Assembly: GCA_963808125.1 (NCBI GenBank)
Contig: CAWEEP010000042.1
Location: forward strand, 39,062-103,061
Direction: 5' to 3'
Source: CAWEEP01 sp963808125
GTDB taxonomy: Bacteria > Chloroflexota > Dormibacteria > Aeolococcales > Aeolococcaceae
DNA length: 64,000 nt
The translations under genes were made by a program, and so were the position numbers. Of the stretch, positions 34,796 through 43,681 are shown piece after piece (position 1 is the stretch's first letter; every line of letters starts with the position of its first letter). A model generated the notes under the pieces. It was not told the DNA's origin. It made no database searches and saw only the letters and a list, made by a program, of their open reading frames with translations.

Positions 34796-35761
34796 TCAGG
34801 CGCCGGTTACGAGCAGACGACCGTCCACCCAGCCAGTCCACCCGTTGGAGCAGACGACGTGTGCCCACGCTCCCCGGGTCTCCGTCACCTGGACGGGCAG
34901 ATGCCCGCCGAGGGTGGCGACCACGGCGCCGTTCGGATCGGGCGCGGCCCACGCCTGCATCCCCTGGGGCGGCACCTTATGGGACGGCATCCACCCCGCC
35001 TGGGTCGGCGCCGGAGTCGGTGCCGGGGTGGGCGTGGGGGTGGCGGTGACCGCGGGAGACGGCGTATAGGGCTGGCCATACCCCTGCGCGGGATACGACG
35101 GGGTGAATCCCGCGGCCGCGGCCGGCGACGGCTGCGTCGCGCCGTACCCGGTGGGAGACGGCTGATAGACGGAGCCGAAGGACGCGGAGCCGGCGGCGCC
35201 GGTGTCCGAGGTCGCATCCACTGGGGTCTGCACCGGCCAGGGCTGTACCGGGGCCGCCTGCACGGGGGCGGGTTGCACCGGTGCGGGTTGCTCGGCGGCA
35301 ACGGCCTGGGAGCTGGTTGCGGCCGAGCCGGAGTTGGCGCCGCCGAGCCGGACGACGGCCCGGCGTGTGCGCTCCAGATCGCTCACCGCGGTCAGGAAGG
35401 TGTGCTTGGAGAGGCCGTCGAGGATCACCCAGGTGCTCAGGACCACCTGCCGATCGCCCGCCGGGTCGAGCGCGACAGTCACCGGCCCGGGGCACCTGTC
35501 CTCGATCTCCTGGAGGGCGTCGGCAAGATTCCCGTCCGGGGTCGCCGAACCCAGGCTGTCGGTCCGACGGAGCACGAGGCGGTCGCTGCCGGTCTGCAGG
35601 CTGGCGACAAGGTCGCCGGAGGAGCTCTTCAGAGCGAGGACGACATCGGCGTCCGGTTCGGAGCGCTCTTCCACGGTGTAGAAGCCGTCCAACACCATTT
35701 GCACGTCGTCGCCGGTGCCGCACCAGCCCAGGATGAGCTGCCTGACGTCGTCATTGGCCAT
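34796..35761 (-). CDS. YbjN-like N-domain protein with Pro/Ala-rich linker and C-terminal SH3-like domain
   Basis: 321 residues. The N-terminal about 130 residues (LILGWCGTGDDVQMVLDGFY, TEERSEPDADVVLALKSSSG) look like the YbjN/T3SS-chaperone-like fold seen in many Actinobacteria-like genomes. A long linker rich in Pro, Ala, Val and Gln (QPAPVQPAPVQAAPVQPWPV) contains a TPTPTPAPTPAPT run. The last about 60 residues (GMQAWAAPDPNGAVVATLGG, WTGWVDGRLLVTG) are a bacterial SH3-type domain. No signal peptide, so it is probably cytoplasmic. Function unknown. Confidence 0.6.
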   Translation of the reverse strand: MANDDVRQLILGWCGTGDDVQMVLDGFYTVEERSEPDADVVLALKSSSGDLVASLQTGSDRLVLRRTDSLGSATPDGNLADALQEIEDRCPGPVTVALDPAGDRQVVLSTWVILDGLSKHTFLTAVSDLERTRRAVVRLGGANSGSAATSSQAVAAEQPAPVQPAPVQAAPVQPWPVQTPVDATSDTGAAGSASFGSVYQPSPTGYGATQPSPAAAAGFTPSYPAQGYGQPYTPSPAVTATPTPTPAPTPAPTQAGWMPSHKVPPQGMQAWAAPDPNGAVVATLGGHLPVQVTETRGAWAHVVCSNGWTGWVDGRLLVTGA

Positions 35762-35872
35762 GGCCTGGGGACCCTCCGATAGACCGACCGATCTGATCTC
35801 GGCGCTCCCGATTCTCGCAGGAAGTGGGGGCGCGCGGGGGATGGCGGGCGGATCCGCGCCGGAGACGGCGCG

Positions 35873-36322
35873 TCAGAAGTACCAGCGAAAGCCGATGGCA
35901 CTGTCCTCGAAGCCGACAGACCGGTAGAAGTCGTGCGCCTCCACACGGCGCCGATTCGAGACAAGTTGGAGCTTGTCACACCCGGCTTCCCGGGCTCGAC
36001 GGACCGCGTCGAGCATCAGCGCGCGCCCGGCGCCCCGCCGCCGGGTGTGACGGTCGACGACGACGTACTCGACGATGGCCCAGGGGCGACCCTCGTGGTG
36101 GAGGGTGGGACTGACGACGAGGAGGTCGGCCGTGCCGACGACCTTTCCATCGACGACCGCCACCAGCAGGGTGCGGCCGGGCTGCGCCACCAGGTCGCCG
36201 AACACGGCCTGCGCCTGCTCCAGCTTCGCCGGCGGCGAGCCCATCCCTTCGCCGAGCTGCTCGTAGAGGTCGAGCAGCGTGGGCAGGTCCGCGGCCACTG
36301 CGGGTCGGATCTCGACAGTCAT
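35873..36322 (-). CDS. GNAT-family N-acetyltransferase
   Basis: 149 residues from ATG 36322. The acetyl-CoA pyrophosphate-binding motif is VVVDRHTRRRGAGRALMLDA (R/Q-x-x-G-x-G/A). Motif D reads AHDFYRSVGFEDSAIGFRWYF. A GNAT of this size acetylates an amine on a small molecule or a protein N-terminus; the substrate is not inferable. A start at TTG 36331 is possible but has no ribosome-binding site. Confidence 0.85.
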   Translation of the reverse strand: MTVEIRPAVAADLPTLLDLYEQLGEGMGSPPAKLEQAQAVFGDLVAQPGRTLLVAVVDGKVVGTADLLVVSPTLHHEGRPWAIVEYVVVDRHTRRRGAGRALMLDAVRRAREAGCDKLQLVSNRRRVEAHDFYRSVGFEDSAIGFRWYF

Positions 36323-36431
36323 GTGCAGCAAATCGTAGCGTCCTGCTCGCCTGCCCTCTTCGTCGGAAAGCCGGGTCCCGGAAGGCTCGGTCGGCTCCGG
36401 CGTCTCGCGCCGCCGGGGCCTTGATGAGGAC

Positions 36432-36503
36432 TACCCCCGGCGGGAATCGAACCTGCGCACAAGGTTTAGGAAACCTCTGCTCTATCCACTGAGCTACGGG
36501 GGC
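36432..36503 (-). tRNA. tRNA-Arg (anticodon CCT)
   Basis: Read from the minus strand, a 72-nt cloverleaf starts GCCCCCGTAGCTCAGTGG. Acceptor stem GCCCCCG/CGGGGGT (last pair G-U), D arm GCTC/GAGC, anticodon stem GAGGT/ACCTT around loop TTCCTAA, a 4-nt variable loop, T arm GCAGG-TTCGATT-CCTGC, discriminator A. CCA is not encoded. Anticodon CCT decodes AGG. Confidence 0.95.
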
Positions 36504-36771
36504 TCGCCGGGCCAGTATAGGCGAGGTTCGCCGGCTTCCCCGGCCGTCGGCAAGCGCTGCAAACCCGCCGGACTTCCGCCGCGTTGCACGCCGCCACCAG
36601 CTTACCGGCGGCCTCACGGAAGCCACCGCGCCGCGTCGTGCGGCCGCGCCTCGACCGGCCCGCCGGGCGGTCAACAGAAGGGCATCTCTAGAGGCGACAA
36701 TCTCGGTCGCGCGCCGGCGCGACGCGCACGGGAGGCGACCGAAACACAACCACACGAAGGGAGGAATCGCG

Positions 36772-38304
36772 GTGGCAAACCAACCCAACTCAGGCTCGTC
36801 CACGGCCACCCTGGCGGGGCCAGGTGGGGGCGAAGCGATTGAAACATCCGAGGAATATGCGACTTTCCAACTGGAGCAACGCGGCATCGAACTGATCCCA
36901 GAGTCGGATCGGCCGATGCGGCCATGGGGGCTGTTCTGGTTGTGGTCTGGGGCCGTCTGGAACGTGGAGTTCCTCTTCTACGGCGTCCTGATCTGCACCT
37001 TCGGCCTCTCCTTCCCCCAGGCGGTGCTGGCCATCCTCCTCGGCAACCTCGCTTACGCCTTCCTCGGCCTCGCGAGCCTGCCGGGACCGCTGGCCGGGAC
37101 CACCGCGTTCATGGTCAGCCGGGCTCCGTTCGGGCGCAACGGCAACCGCCTTCCCTCCCTCTTCAACTGGATCACGCAGGTCGGCTTCGAGATCCTGGGG
37201 CTCGTCCTCGTGGTCTTCGTCGTCGACGCGATCCTCAACAAGGCGGGCGTCGCCAACGTCAGTAACGTCGTTCAGGTGATCATCATCATCTGTGCCGTCG
37301 TGGTGCAGTTTGTGATGCCGTTCCTCGGGCACGCCACCATCAAGACGGTGCTGCGCTACCTCTCCTACGTCTTCATCGTCCTCTTCGTCGTCATGGCCAT
37401 CCTGGTCCTTCCCCACGTGAACTGGGCAAGCCTCCAGAGCGGCACGTCGTGGTGGTTGTGGACGACCGCAGTCGTGGTCATCGTCTCCACCGGCGGGCTG
37501 GGTTGGACGGAGAATGCGGCCGACTACTCGCGTTACCTGCCCAAGGACACCAGCAAGGCCAAGGTCTTCTGGTCGGCGAGCCTGGGCGCCGCCATCCCCT
37601 CGATCCTCCTCGAGCTGCTCGGAGTGTGTGCCTACATGGTGACCACGCACGTCGCCGTCGGCAGGGAGTTGGTCGGGATCCCATCGGCGTTCACAGCGTA
37701 CGCGGACTGGTTCTTCTGGCCGTTCATGATCGTCGCCATCCTCCAGCTGTTTTCCATCAACACCATCGACATGTACTCGTCTGGGGTGACGCTGCAGGCG
37801 ATCGGCATCCCGCTGAAGCGGTGGGGCTGCATTCTCATCGACACCATCGTCAGCGGTGTGGTGACCGGGCTGGTCATCTTCAAGGGCAACCTCTACACCG
37901 ATCTCTCCGGTTTCCTCGACTACATCCTCGTCTGGTTGGGCGCGTGGTTCGCCATCCTGATGGTCGATTACTTCCTACGCCGGGGACGCTACGACCGGGC
38001 GTCGCTGGCCCAGAAGGTCGGAGGCCTGTACTGGCGCGACGGCGGCATCAACTGGAAGTCGCTGCTTGCCCTGGTCGTGGGCATGTTCGTCGCGCTGATG
38101 TGGACCAACGCCAACTTCTATTTCCCTGCGTTCCAGGGGCCGATCTCCAGTCACCTGGGCAGCGGCGATCTGAGCTGGCTGTTCGGCATGGTCGTGGCCG
38201 GAGCCATCTACTGGGTGCTCTCCTTCCGCAGCGTTGCGGGTGAGGTGGCGTCCCACGTCTCCGAGGCGGCACACGCCCAGGTGGCCGCTCCCGGCAAGGT
38301 CTGA
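36772..38304 (+). CDS. NCS1-family nucleobase/hydantoin-type permease
   Basis: A 510-residue, 12-helix secondary transporter of the cytosine/purine/allantoin NCS1 family. The signature stretch is WTENAADYSRYLPKDTSKAK, with the DYSRY motif of helix 8. N-terminal RPMRPWGLFWLWSGAVWNVE matches the first-helix region of NCS1. GTG start preceded by GAAGGGAGGA. Substrate (cytosine, purine, allantoin, thiamine-like) cannot be set. No catabolic genes adjoin it. A strong bidirectional hairpin lies downstream. Confidence 0.88.
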   Translation: MANQPNSGSSTATLAGPGGGEAIETSEEYATFQLEQRGIELIPESDRPMRPWGLFWLWSGAVWNVEFLFYGVLICTFGLSFPQAVLAILLGNLAYAFLGLASLPGPLAGTTAFMVSRAPFGRNGNRLPSLFNWITQVGFEILGLVLVVFVVDAILNKAGVANVSNVVQVIIIICAVVVQFVMPFLGHATIKTVLRYLSYVFIVLFVVMAILVLPHVNWASLQSGTSWWLWTTAVVVIVSTGGLGWTENAADYSRYLPKDTSKAKVFWSASLGAAIPSILLELLGVCAYMVTTHVAVGRELVGIPSAFTAYADWFFWPFMIVAILQLFSINTIDMYSSGVTLQAIGIPLKRWGCILIDTIVSGVVTGLVIFKGNLYTDLSGFLDYILVWLGAWFAILMVDYFLRRGRYDRASLAQKVGGLYWRDGGINWKSLLALVVGMFVALMWTNANFYFPAFQGPISSHLGSGDLSWLFGMVVAGAIYWVLSFRSVAGEVASHVSEAAHAQVAAPGKV

Positions 38305-38347
38305 GACAGGCAACGGCCCGGCGGCGCTGACGGCGCCTCACCGGGAA

Positions 38348-38380
38348 CCGGCGGTCGGGACGCGCAGTCCCGGCCGCCGG
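38348..38380. terminator. Bidirectional intrinsic terminator
   Basis: A 14-bp stem with one G-U pair, CCGGCGGTCGGGAC (38348-38361) with GTCCCGGCCGCCGG (38367-38380), and a 5-nt loop. It lies between the ends of the convergent NCS1 permease and patatin genes and can stop transcription from both sides. No long T tract. Confidence 0.65.
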
Positions 38381-38411
38381 CCGGGGCCGCCCCACGCACC
38401 GTGGGCGCCGG

Positions 38412-39299
38412 TCAGCTCTCCGGAACCAGCGGCAGGTAGAAGACCCCCGGCGCCAGGTGCCCGTCGCTGCCGAGGATCGTTCGCAGCAGGGTCTCCATGG
38501 CGGCGCGCGCAGCGTCGCGGAGCGCGCCGAACTCTGCGACACGGAGTTCGCGCGCCATGCGGGGGCAGATCAGTGTCACCGGCAGCCGGCCGCTGAAACG
38601 ATCGAAGTCGGCGACGACCCGGGAATGCAGCGCCACCGACATCACCCGGTTGAGGATCTCGGAGATGTGGTGGAGCGTCGGGCTCGCATCCTCCGCGGTG
38701 AGGTCGATGGCGATGACCCGGCCGGGATTCATCGCCACCGCCGTCGCCAGGCTGCAGTTGTCGGTGACACCGCCGTCGACGTAGAGGTGATCGCCGAGGC
38801 GAACCGGCGGGAACATGAAGGGGATGGCGCACGAGGCGCGGAGCGGATCCCGCAGCGGTCCGCGCGAGACGACCAGCGGCTCTCCGGTCGAGAGATCGGT
38901 GACGATGATCTCGAGGGGCCGGTGGAGGTCCTCGAAGCGCCGGACGCCGATCATCCCCATGGAGAAGTCGACGAGGTCGCGGATCGCCTCTCCGCCGCGC
39001 AGCCAGGGCCGCCGGAGTAGCCGGTTGACGACGATCCGGAACTTGTCGGCCTGGAAGACGGCGTCGGTCTGGGGGCTGGCCCAGATGCGCTCGAGCATGC
39101 CGACCGCCTCCTCGAACGGGTGGCTCGCCACCACCGCGGCGTTGAGCGCGCCGACGCTGGTGCCGACACAGGCGTCCGGCTCGATCCCGCCCGCCGCCAG
39201 GGCCTCGAGGATACCCAGCTGGGCCGCGCCCCTCCCTCCGCCGCCGCCGAGGACGAGCACGGTGTCGGGCCCTGGGTTCGCCGTGAACTGCATGCCCAT
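38412..39299 (-). CDS. Patatin-like phospholipase (RssA/YchK-like)
   Basis: 295 residues from ATG 39299 (MGMQFTANPG). The oxyanion-hole motif is GGGGGRGAAQLG, the nucleophile elbow GTSVGALNAA (Ser in GxSxG) and the catalytic Asp lies in LYVDGGVTDN (DGG). These form the Ser-Asp dyad of patatin lipases. RSS-type members hydrolyse membrane lipids or act on acyl esters; the substrate is unknown. A long upstream in-frame start at 39329 exists without extra homology. Confidence 0.85.
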   Translation of the reverse strand: MGMQFTANPGPDTVLVLGGGGGRGAAQLGILEALAAGGIEPDACVGTSVGALNAAVVASHPFEEAVGMLERIWASPQTDAVFQADKFRIVVNRLLRRPWLRGGEAIRDLVDFSMGMIGVRRFEDLHRPLEIIVTDLSTGEPLVVSRGPLRDPLRASCAIPFMFPPVRLGDHLYVDGGVTDNCSLATAVAMNPGRVIAIDLTAEDASPTLHHISEILNRVMSVALHSRVVADFDRFSGRLPVTLICPRMARELRVAEFGALRDAARAAMETLLRTILGSDGHLAPGVFYLPLVPES

Positions 39300-39408
39300 A
39301 CACTGGCACGAAGGTCGAGCGCGTGCCACGGCAGGCCCCCGAGGCGATCACAGCCGTTGGCGGCTGACCGCCGGAGGTCTCACCTCTCTCAGGAGGCGTC
39401 GATCCGGG

Positions 39409-39522
39409 TCAGGAGGCCTTGCCCTTTCCCCGCATCACGTACCAGACGGCCGCGATGATGACGACGATGACGACGATGTAGACGATGATCTCTTTGGGTC
39501 CGAACAGGGCAAAAGCCAGCAT
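39409..39522 (-). CDS. 37-residue single-span membrane protein
   Basis: ATG 39522 preceded by GGAGAG on the minus strand, encoding MLAFALFGPKEIIVYIVVIV followed by VIIAAVWYVMRGKGKAS. One hydrophobic helix with a basic C-terminal tail, oriented with the tail inside. The length, good ribosome-binding site and hydrophobicity suggest a real gene. It resembles small TatA-like or envelope peptides in topology only; function unknown. Confidence 0.6.
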   Translation of the reverse strand: MLAFALFGPKEIIVYIVVIVVIIAAVWYVMRGKGKAS

Positions 39523-39648
39523 CTGAGCTCTCCATCATTTCCGAACATGGCTCGCGACAGCCGTCGCCGCGGGTGGCCAGGGGAGCCTAGCGCAGCCAGG
39601 GGGTGCGCCGCTCGCCGTCATGGCCCGCCGGCATTGACCGGAGGGACG

Positions 39649-39723
39649 TCGGGAAGGCGAGATTCGAACTCGCGACCTCACGGTCCCGAACCGTGCACTC
39701 TAACCTGGCTGAGCTACTTCCCG
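39649..39723 (-). tRNA. tRNA-Pro (anticodon CGG)
   Basis: A minus-strand 75-nt cloverleaf starting CGGGAAGTAGCTCAG. Acceptor CGGGAAG/CTTCCCG, anticodon stem CACGG/CCGTG around loop TTCGGGA, T arm GCGAG-TTCGAAT-CTCGC, discriminator A. CCA is not encoded. Anticodon CGG decodes CCG, the expected major Pro codon at this GC content. Confidence 0.95.
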
Positions 39724-39842
39724 ATCGGGGGCACCATATTAGCGGCCTCCGACCACCCCCGGGGCCGGCGCCCAAGGCGGCGGTCCATCGCCGGACCCGG
39801 GTCAACTCGTCTTCCAGAGCGCCGCAAACGCTGCTGGCGGTA

Positions 39843-40714
39843 TCAGCCCGTTCCGGCCGCCTGCTGGAACTGCTCGTCGGTGAGGCCGATGAGGGCGGCC
39901 TCGACGTTCTCCTCCAGGTGGGCGACCGACGAGGTCCCCGGGATGGGCAGGACAACCGGTGACCGGTGCAGCAGCCATGCCAGGGCCAGCTGGGCCGTGG
40001 TCGCGCCCAGCGCCCCAGCCAGGGACGCCAGCGGGCCGCCCGGGCGCGCCAAGTCCCCCATGGCAATGGGGGACCAGGGGATGAAGCCGAGGTTCTCCTG
40101 CTCGCAGTAGTCGAGCACCGTCTCCGAGTCGCGGTCGACGCTGTTGTAGCGGTTCTGCACGCTGACGATCTGGGCGACGGCCCGCGCTGCCTTAACCTTC
40201 TCCACGCTCACATTCGACAGCCCGATGAAGCGGACCTTCCCCTCACTCTGGAGCCGGGCCAACTCGCCCACCTGCTCCTCCAGGGGCACCTGGTCGTCGA
40301 TGCGATGGAGCTGGAAGAGGGGAATCTGCTGCAAGCCCAGGCGCCGCAGGCTCATCTCACACTCCTGGCGCAGGTACATGGGGCGGCCGACGGCGTGCCA
40401 GCCGCCCGGACCGGTGCGGACCAGGCCCGCCTTGGTGGCGATGACGAGCTGGGACGGGTAGGGGTGGAGCGCGGCCTTGAGCAGTTCCTCGCTGACGTAG
40501 GGGCCATAGGAGTCGGCCGTGTCGATGAAGTCGATGCCGAGATCGATCGCCCGCCGGAGGACGCGGATCGCCTCGTCGCGGTCCGCGGGTTCCCCCAGAC
40601 GCCGGGGCCGGTAAGGCGCATGGCACCGTAGCCGAGGCGGTGCACCTCCAGCTGGCCGCCCAGGGCGAAGGTCCCGCTGGCCGTCGCCGGTCTGTTGATG
40701 TTCGAGTCCGCCAA
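39843..40714 (-). CDS. Aldo/keto reductase (one frame break)
   Basis: About 290 residues. The N-terminal part reads LADSNINRPATASGTFALGG and LEVHRLGYGAMRLTGPGVWG; the frame then breaks near 40595 (one G missing in a G run). It resumes as EPADRDEAIRVLRRAIDLGI, FIDTADSYGPYVSEELL (catalytic Asp and Tyr) and VIATKAGLVRTGPGG (Lys). The rest, FQLHRIDDQVPLEEQVGELA to VLPIPGTSSVAHLEENVEAA, is typical of the AKR barrel and its NADP-binding C-terminus. I place the start at TTG 40714, preceded by GGGGAG. Substrate unknown. Confidence 0.82.
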
Positions 40715-40940
40715 CTCCGTCTCCCCGCTGCCGCCGCCGTAGCTCGTCGTCCGAATCGTCCCACAGGCGCTCGGGGTCGGAACGGGCTCGCATCCCGGCT
40801 GACGAGGGCCGCCTACCGCCGGGCCGCCCTTCCAAGAGGGCCCATCCGGGACCGCCGGGAGCCTTGTCCGGCGGCGGTTCACCTTCATCGGGCCTATAGA
40901 ATGGCCTCAGGCGCGGCGTTCGCCGCGAGAAGGTAAGTCA

Positions 40941-41852
40941 ATGAGCGGCAACGGCACGGTGGAAAACGGCGAGAGCCACGGCGGGCTGCGGGTCAAGCGC
41001 GGCCTTGCCGAGATGCTCAAGGGCGGCGTGATCATGGACGTGGTCACCGCCGAGCAGGCCAAGGTGGCCGAGGATGCGGGTGCGGTGGCGGTGATGGCGC
41101 TGGAGCGCGTGCCCGCCGACATCCGTAAGGAGGGAGGCGTCGCCCGCATGAGCGAGGTGTCGCTCATCAAACAGATCATGGCGGCGGTGACCATCCCGGT
41201 CATGGCCAAGGCCCGTATCGGCCACTTTGTCGAGGCCCAGGTGCTGGAGGCACTGGGTGTCGACTATGTCGACGAGTCCGAGGTCCTCACCCCCGCCGAC
41301 GAGGAGCACCACATCGACAAGTGGGCGCTCACGGTCCCCTTCGTCTGCGGCGCCCGCGACTTGGGTGAGGCCCTGCGCCGCATCGGAGAAGGCGCGGCGA
41401 TGGTTCGGACCAAGGGGGAGGCCGGGACTGGCAACGTCGTCGAGGCGGTGCGCCACATGCGCGCCGTCCAGGGTGGCATCCGGGCCCTGCGGGCGATGCG
41501 GCACGACGAGCTGATGGCCGAGGCCAAGCGGCTGGGAGCGCCCTTCGAACTCATCTGCGAGATCGCCGAGACGGGCAAGCTGCCTGTCGTCAACTTCTCG
41601 GCCGGAGGCATCGCCACACCGGCTGATGCGGCTCTGATGATGCAACTGGGCGCCGACGGCAACTTCGTCGGCAGCGGCATCTTCAAGAGCGACGACCCCC
41701 TCGGCTACGCCAAGGCCATCGTCACGGCGACCACCTACTTCGACAAGCCGGAGGTGATCGCCCAAGTGAGCGAGGGCCTGGGCAAGCCGATGCGCGGTCT
41801 CGACGTCGCCTCCATGCCCAAGGACGAATTGCTGGCCACTCGCGGCTGGTGA
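40941..41852 (+). CDS. pdxS: Pyridoxal 5'-phosphate synthase lyase subunit PdxS
   Basis: A 303-residue (beta/alpha)8 enzyme that makes PLP from ribose 5-phosphate, glyceraldehyde 3-phosphate and glutamine-derived ammonia. Signature stretches: KRGLAEMLKGGVIMDVVTAE, AVMALERVPADIRKEGGVAR, MAKARIGHFVEAQVLEALGV, DESEVLTPADEEHHIDKW and NFSAGGIATPADAALMMQLG. Length and sequence are textbook for SNZ/PdxS. The glutaminase partner PdxT follows 120 nt downstream. Confidence 0.96.
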   Translation: MSGNGTVENGESHGGLRVKRGLAEMLKGGVIMDVVTAEQAKVAEDAGAVAVMALERVPADIRKEGGVARMSEVSLIKQIMAAVTIPVMAKARIGHFVEAQVLEALGVDYVDESEVLTPADEEHHIDKWALTVPFVCGARDLGEALRRIGEGAAMVRTKGEAGTGNVVEAVRHMRAVQGGIRALRAMRHDELMAEAKRLGAPFELICEIAETGKLPVVNFSAGGIATPADAALMMQLGADGNFVGSGIFKSDDPLGYAKAIVTATTYFDKPEVIAQVSEGLGKPMRGLDVASMPKDELLATRGW

Positions 41853-41975
41853 TCTCCGGCGCCGCCGGCCCGGGCGTGCGCTTGCTCCGAACGGCGGGGT
41901 TTCGGACGCGAGGTACACTGTTGGGAGTGATCGAGACGTCGGCGGCGCCGCCTCTTGCGGCGGTTCGCATATCCG

Positions 41976-42588
41976 TTGGGGCGTGAAGCCATCGTCCGCG
42001 TAGGCGTGCTCGCCCTTCAGGGCGATGTCCGCGAGCATCTGGCAGCCTTCCGGCTCTCCGGCGCGGAGGTCCAGCTGGTGCGGACGGCCGAGGACCTTGC
42101 CGAGGTTGACGGCCTCGGCCTCCCCGGTGGTGAAGTCCACCACGATGAGCCGGCTCATCCGCGCCTTCGGGCTGGAGGCCCCCCTGCGGCATCGCCTCGC
42201 CGCCGGCATGCCGACCTTCTCCACCTGCGCCGGCACCATCCTGCTGAGCCGGGAGATCCAGGACGGCGTGCCCGACCAGCTGGCATTGGGCGTCCTCGAC
42301 CTCCGGACCCGCCGCAACGGATACGGCCGCCAGGTGCAGTCCTTCGAGTGCGATCTCGACATCGCCTGTCTCGGCGATCCAGCCTTCCGCGCCGTCTTCA
42401 TCCGCGCCCCCGTCATCGAGTCCTGCGGGCGGGGTGTCGAGGTTCTGGCCACTCATGACCAGAAGCCGGTGGCGGTGCGCCAGGGTGCTCATGTCAGTTT
42501 CACCTTCCATCCCGAGATGACCGGCGACCTGCGCCTGCACCGTCTCTTCACAGAGAGCCTCGCCGCCGCCCGGGACAGCGCGGCATGA
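41976..42588 (+). CDS. pdxT: Pyridoxal 5'-phosphate synthase glutaminase subunit PdxT (one frame break)
   Basis: About 203 residues. It begins VRVGVLALQGDVREHLAAF and contains LGLPGGE. The frame then breaks near 42137, where one extra G splits GGE from STTMSRLIRAFGLEA. The glutaminase nucleophile Cys lies in PTFSTCAGTILLS, and the His-Glu pair in SFTFHPEMTGDLRLH completes the triad. It feeds ammonia to PdxS. TTG 41976 is the first start that keeps the whole first beta-strand; others such as TTG 41955 are possible. Confidence 0.9.
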
Positions 42589-42613
42589 TCCAGCCGAACT
42601 GGCCGGTGCGACG

Positions 42614-43681
42614 GTGAACGTCCGCCCCGCCTACTTCCGCGACCTGGCCCGCATCGAGCAGATCCACGGCGAGGCCCAGAGCGGGGACGAGCTGCCGCCT
42701 CAGCTTTCCCCCGACCGCCCCGTCCCCCAGGCCACGGTTCTCCGGCTTTGGTACGCGGTCAGCAAGACGCTCTCCTCGCTCGTGCCATTCAGCACCGCCG
42801 CCGACACCCTCTTCGTCGCCGAAGTCCCCCGCCAGGGAATCGTGGGTTTCATCCAGGCCCAGGCCCCTCCGGGCAAGCCGCACACCCTGCAGATCCTCAA
42901 CCTCTGCGTCAGCGCGACGGCGAGCGGACATTTCGCGCGCCAGCAACTGCTCATCCATCTCATGAATCACGGCGTCGAGCACGGCATCCACCATTTCGTC
43001 GTGCATCTGCCGGTGGACCACGCGCTGGTCTCGCTCTTCCTGGAGCAGGGGTTCGTCCAGCTGGCCACGGAGCAGATCCTCTACAGCGACGACGTCCCCG
43101 CCACCGAGGGCGCTGTCCTGCGTCCCGCCAGGCGCGACGACCTCGGGGCCATCTACCTCCTCTATCTGCGAACCACGCCATCCCACGTCGCCAGCCTCGA
43201 GGGTGGTTCGCTCAAGGCGTGGCAGTCCGGTTTCGCTGACGGGGTCATGGCGCGCATAGGGCGTGACGACACCCGCCATTTCCTGCACGAGGACCCGGGG
43301 GTGGTCGCCTGGGCCGCCGTCCGGCCCGCCTCGGCGACCAGGCCGGCCCAGCTCTCCCTTATGTGTGACGGCCACGATCCCAGGCTTCGCGAAGCAGTCA
43401 TCGACGGTGCCCTGCGCGAGCTGCCCGACGGCCCCGTGTCGTCGGTGCTTCGCCATTACGATTCGGAGCTGATCCGCGGGCTGCAGCAGCGTGGTTTCGA
43501 GATCTATGGCACACAGGTTGTGCTGGTGCGCGACCTCACCGCAAAGGTGCGCCTGAAGCAGTCGGTGTCGCGCAAGAAGACGGTCCTGATCCACGCCCAC
43601 CTGGCGCGGTCGGCGCCGACCGACACCTCTCCGAGCCTGCGCGTCCTGAGCGGGACCCGCACACGACCGTCGCCGCGATGA
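42614..43681 (+). CDS. GNAT-superfamily-like protein, double-domain
   Basis: 355 residues of acetyltransferase-like fold. An N-terminal unit runs MNVRPAYFRDLARIEQIHGE to LQILNLCVSATASGHFARQQ, and a second repeats LRPARRDDLGAIYLLYLRTT to the C-terminus. The classical acetyl-CoA loop (Q/RxxGxG/A) is not obvious in either half, so catalysis is uncertain. A basic tail of about 40 residues ends the protein. The next gene overlaps by 4 nt and encodes an R3H/AAA protein, so the two probably act together. Confidence 0.6.
   Translation: MNVRPAYFRDLARIEQIHGEAQSGDELPPQLSPDRPVPQATVLRLWYAVSKTLSSLVPFSTAADTLFVAEVPRQGIVGFIQAQAPPGKPHTLQILNLCVSATASGHFARQQLLIHLMNHGVEHGIHHFVVHLPVDHALVSLFLEQGFVQLATEQILYSDDVPATEGAVLRPARRDDLGAIYLLYLRTTPSHVASLEGGSLKAWQSGFADGVMARIGRDDTRHFLHEDPGVVAWAAVRPASATRPAQLSLMCDGHDPRLREAVIDGALRELPDGPVSSVLRHYDSELIRGLQQRGFEIYGTQVVLVRDLTAKVRLKQSVSRKKTVLIHAHLARSAPTDTSPSLRVLSGTRTRPSPR

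Noticed and set aside
36540..36771. Possible additional small gene between tRNA-Arg and the NCS1 permease
   Set aside because: No frame has a ribosome-binding site or recognisable product; it reads as promoter region.
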